A stretch of 64,000 nt of DNA from the NCBI RefSeq assembly GCF_009811655.1, contig NZ_BGJX01000015.1:1-64000 (forward strand). Direction: 5' to 3'. Under the pieces are notes generated by a model, which was not told the origin of the DNA, did not search any database, and saw only the letters and a list, made by a program, of their open reading frames with translations. Of this stretch, positions 62,519 through 64,000 are shown in pieces; position 1 is the first letter of the stretch; every line of letters starts with the position of its first letter. Origin of the DNA: Methylosinus sp. Ce-a6 (GTDB lineage: Bacteria > Pseudomonadota > Alphaproteobacteria > Rhizobiales > Beijerinckiaceae). Position numbers and translations under genes: made by a program.

Positions 62519-62841
62519 TTTTTCTCTCCGCGCGACGCTTTTTCCGCATGGCCCGACTGCGCCGTTCGCGTCTCGAGCTCGGCGAGCACATCCTCGAGCG
62601 TGACGCCGCTGGCCTCCAGCAGCACGAGCAGATGGTAGAGCGCGTCGGCGGCCTCGCTCGTCAGACTCTCGCGGTCGCCCTCCATGGCGGCGATGACGGT
62701 CTCCACCGCCTCCTCGCCGAATTTCTTGGCGATGCGGGGCGTTCCGGCCTCGAACAGGCTCTTGGTGTAGGATTGCGCGGCGTCGGCGCCCCGCTTCGAT
62801 GCGATGATGCGCGAAAGATCGGCGAGAGAAAAATCGCTCAT
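62515..62841 (-). CDS. hisE: Phosphoribosyl-ATP pyrophosphatase
   Basis: A 108-residue all-alpha NTP-pyrophosphatase, the second step of histidine synthesis. [29 protein letters not shown] and [28 protein letters not shown] are diagnostic. Start and stop codons overlap those of hisF and coaA (ATGA each side). Confidence 0.95.
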   Translation of the reverse strand: MSDFSLADLSRIIASKRGADAAQSYTKSLFEAGTPRIAKKFGEEAVETVIAAMEGDRESLTSEAADALYHLLVLLEASGVTLEDVLAELETRTAQSGHAEKASRGEKK

Positions 62842-63611
62842 GAAGGCTCCAGGCCGTCGAGACGCATCGGTATGCCCGCATTCGCCATATATCGTTTCGC
62901 TTGCGGGATGGTGAACTCGCCGAAATGGAAAATAGACGCCGCGAGAACGGCGGAAGCATGGCCCTCGCGCACGCCCTCGACAAGATGATCCAGCGTCCCG
63001 ACGCCGCCCGAGGCGATGACCGGCACGTCGACGGCGTCGGCCACGGCGCGGGTCAGCTCTATGTCGAATCCGATTTTCGCGCCGTCGCGATCCATGGAGG
63101 TGAGCAATATTTCGCCGGCGCCGAGGCTCGTGACCTCTCTGGCGTAAGCGACCGCGTCTATGCCCGTCGGGCGGCGGCCGCCATGGGTGAAGATCTCCCA
63201 ATGGTCGCCGACGCGCTTGGCGTCGATCGCCACGACGATGCATTGCGCGCCGAATTTCTCCGCCGCCTCGCGCACGAATTGGCGATCGGCGACGGCGGCG
63301 GAATTGATCGAGGCCTTGTCGGCGCCGGCGAGCAGGAGATTGCGAATATCGTCCTCGTTGCGCACGCCGCCGCCGACGGTGAGCGGCATGAAGCAGGCCT
63401 CCGCCGTGCGCCGCACGACATCGAGCATGATGCCGCGATTCTCGTGGCTCGCGGTGATGTCGAGGAAGCAGAGCTCGTCGGCGCCGGCGGCGTCATAGGC
63501 GATGGCGCATTCGACCGGATCGCCGGCGTCGCGCAGATCGACGAAATTGACGCCTTTGACGACGCGGCCCTCTTTCACGTCGAGGCAGGGGATGAGGCGG
63601 GATTTGAGCAT
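62838..63611 (-). CDS. hisF: Imidazole glycerol phosphate synthase cyclase subunit
   Basis: A 257-residue (beta-alpha)8-barrel that works with glutaminase HisH to form imidazole-glycerol phosphate and [25 protein letters not shown] (D11 catalytic), [10 protein letters not shown] and [13 protein letters not shown] are diagnostic. The start ATG at 63611 overlaps the stop of the small Cas2-like gene. hisA, the usual gene directly before, is displaced. Confidence 0.97.
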   Translation of the reverse strand: MLKSRLIPCLDVKEGRVVKGVNFVDLRDAGDPVECAIAYDAAGADELCFLDITASHENRGIMLDVVRRTAEACFMPLTVGGGVRNEDDIRNLLLAGADKASINSAAVADRQFVREAAEKFGAQCIVVAIDAKRVGDHWEIFTHGGRRPTGIDAVAYAREVTSLGAGEILLTSMDRDGAKIGFDIELTRAVADAVDVPVIASGGVGTLDHLVEGVREGHASAVLAASIFHFGEFTIPQAKRYMANAGIPMRLDGLEPS

Positions 63612-63904
63612 CAGGCGGCCGACGATTCCACCGACTGCGGGCGATTGATGAAATCCCAAATGATCTTCGGCAGCCAACCACCTTTCTTCCTCGTCTCGAT
63701 TTCCGTGACGATGAATCGAATTTCGGGGATCACCTGCTCCCTGAGCTGTGCTGCGAGCCACCGCGCGTCGCGCTCGGACGAGATGCAGAAAGTATTGTCG
63801 AAGACGGCGTACCAGTTCGTGATTTCCGCAATCTTGTCCAACCTCCTGGACACGAGGTCGCGCGAAATTTTCGAACTGTCGTAAACCAAGAGAAAAGCGT
63901 TCAT
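63611..63904 (-). CDS. Small Cas2/SinR-like protein inserted in the his operon
   Basis: A 97-residue protein with the pattern of small ferredoxin-fold proteins often annotated SinR family or Cas2-like: LLVYDSSK near the start, then helix, [16 protein letters not shown] strand pair, [14 protein letters not shown] helix and an ending [11 protein letters not shown]. Similar proteins are found as lone genes and in toxin-like settings; no cas gene or repeat array is here. It overlaps both neighbours by four bases. Function unknown; assignment is by pattern only. Confidence 0.55.
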   Translation of the reverse strand: MNAFLLVYDSSKISRDLVSRRLDKIAEITNWYAVFDNTFCISSERDARWLAAQLREQVIPEIRFIVTEIETRKKGGWLPKIIWDFINRPQSVESSAA

Positions 63905-63999
63905 CGTTGCTCTCCCTCGCTCGGATCGACCTCGATCACGTTCGGAAGCTCCAATCCTTCTCCTTCGATCTTTTGCGGCAAGCCGCTCTTGCTCCGAGA
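63901..63999 (-). CDS. C-terminal end of a gene running off the window
   Basis: The last 32 codons of a minus-strand gene, ending [11 protein letters not shown]. Its stop codon overlaps the ATG of the Cas2-like gene (ATGA), so the two are coupled. The tail is too short and too polar to identify. It is not the end of hisA as far as I can tell. Confidence 0.5.
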   Translation of the reverse strand, partial: SRSKSGLPQKIEGEGLELPNVIEVDPSEGEQR

Positions 64000-64000
64000 C

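Noticed and set aside
63611..63904. Evidence for a CRISPR-Cas system because of a Cas2-like protein
   Set aside because: No repeat-spacer array and no cas1 or effector gene is present. The protein fits the stand-alone SinR-type group better.

Overview
The window is high-GC bacterial DNA with the gene content and gene order of an alphaproteobacterium of the order Hyphomicrobiales (Rhizobiales). Evidence for this: a divK-pleD pair, DUF4167, DUF2794 and DUF3572 genes, a hisF-hisE-coaA operon, an RNase E with a long acidic S1 insertion, and many dispersed palindromic repeats of the rhizobial type. A methylotroph or methanotroph relative such as Methylosinus or Methylocystis would fit the general look, but no gene here proves it. 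I see no rRNA, tRNA or CRISPR array.

Layout. 0-4.6 kb: trxA, the molybdate transporter genes modB and modC (no modA), a low-GC island with a frameshifted membrane-protein gene and a copied fragment of an aminotransferase 5' end, then the aminotransferase. 4.6-14.1 kb: RNase E, an N-acetylmuramoyl-L-alanine amidase, PBP1A, a MNT-HEPN pair whose HEPN half is broken, and ccmAB for haem export. 14.3-18.5 kb: a four-gene operon with a serine-palmitoyltransferase-like synthase, a GNAT-type acyltransferase, a desaturase resembling eukaryotic sphingolipid Delta4 desaturase (DES1) and a hydroxylase resembling fatty acid 2-hydroxylase (FA2H). This is the most striking part of the window. It reads as a bacterial route to desaturated, hydroxylated ceramide-like lipids, although the ketone reductase and the dedicated carrier protein are not in the window.

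18.7-31.4 kb: a sensor kinase, leuC with a small metalloprotease, an Rsm22-like methyltransferase, rplS, glpE, trpS, and the glycolate oxidase genes glcD, glcE, glcF with divergent glcG. 31.4-45 kb: divK-pleD (cell-cycle and c-di-GMP control), a glutathione S-transferase, clpB, a CorC-like membrane protein, DUF4167, prmC and htpG. 45-56.6 kb: a Bax-inhibitor-1 protein, an unknown anchored periplasmic protein, a lytic transglycosylase, a ComM/YifB ATPase, a hybrid histidine kinase, a proline-rich OmpA-domain protein, an OlsB-like acyltransferase, and rpmI-rplT. 56.6-64 kb: a glycosyltransferase with C-terminal repeats, lpdA, a TacT/TacA-type toxin-antitoxin pair, a PRC-barrel protein, an AhpD-like protein, and the operon (partial gene)-(Cas2-like)-hisF-hisE-coaA, whose members overlap by 4 bases.

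The gaps between genes carry at least four families of dispersed palindromic repeats, usually at the 3' ends of genes. Most calls are family-level recognition by eye from translated sequence; no database search was run.
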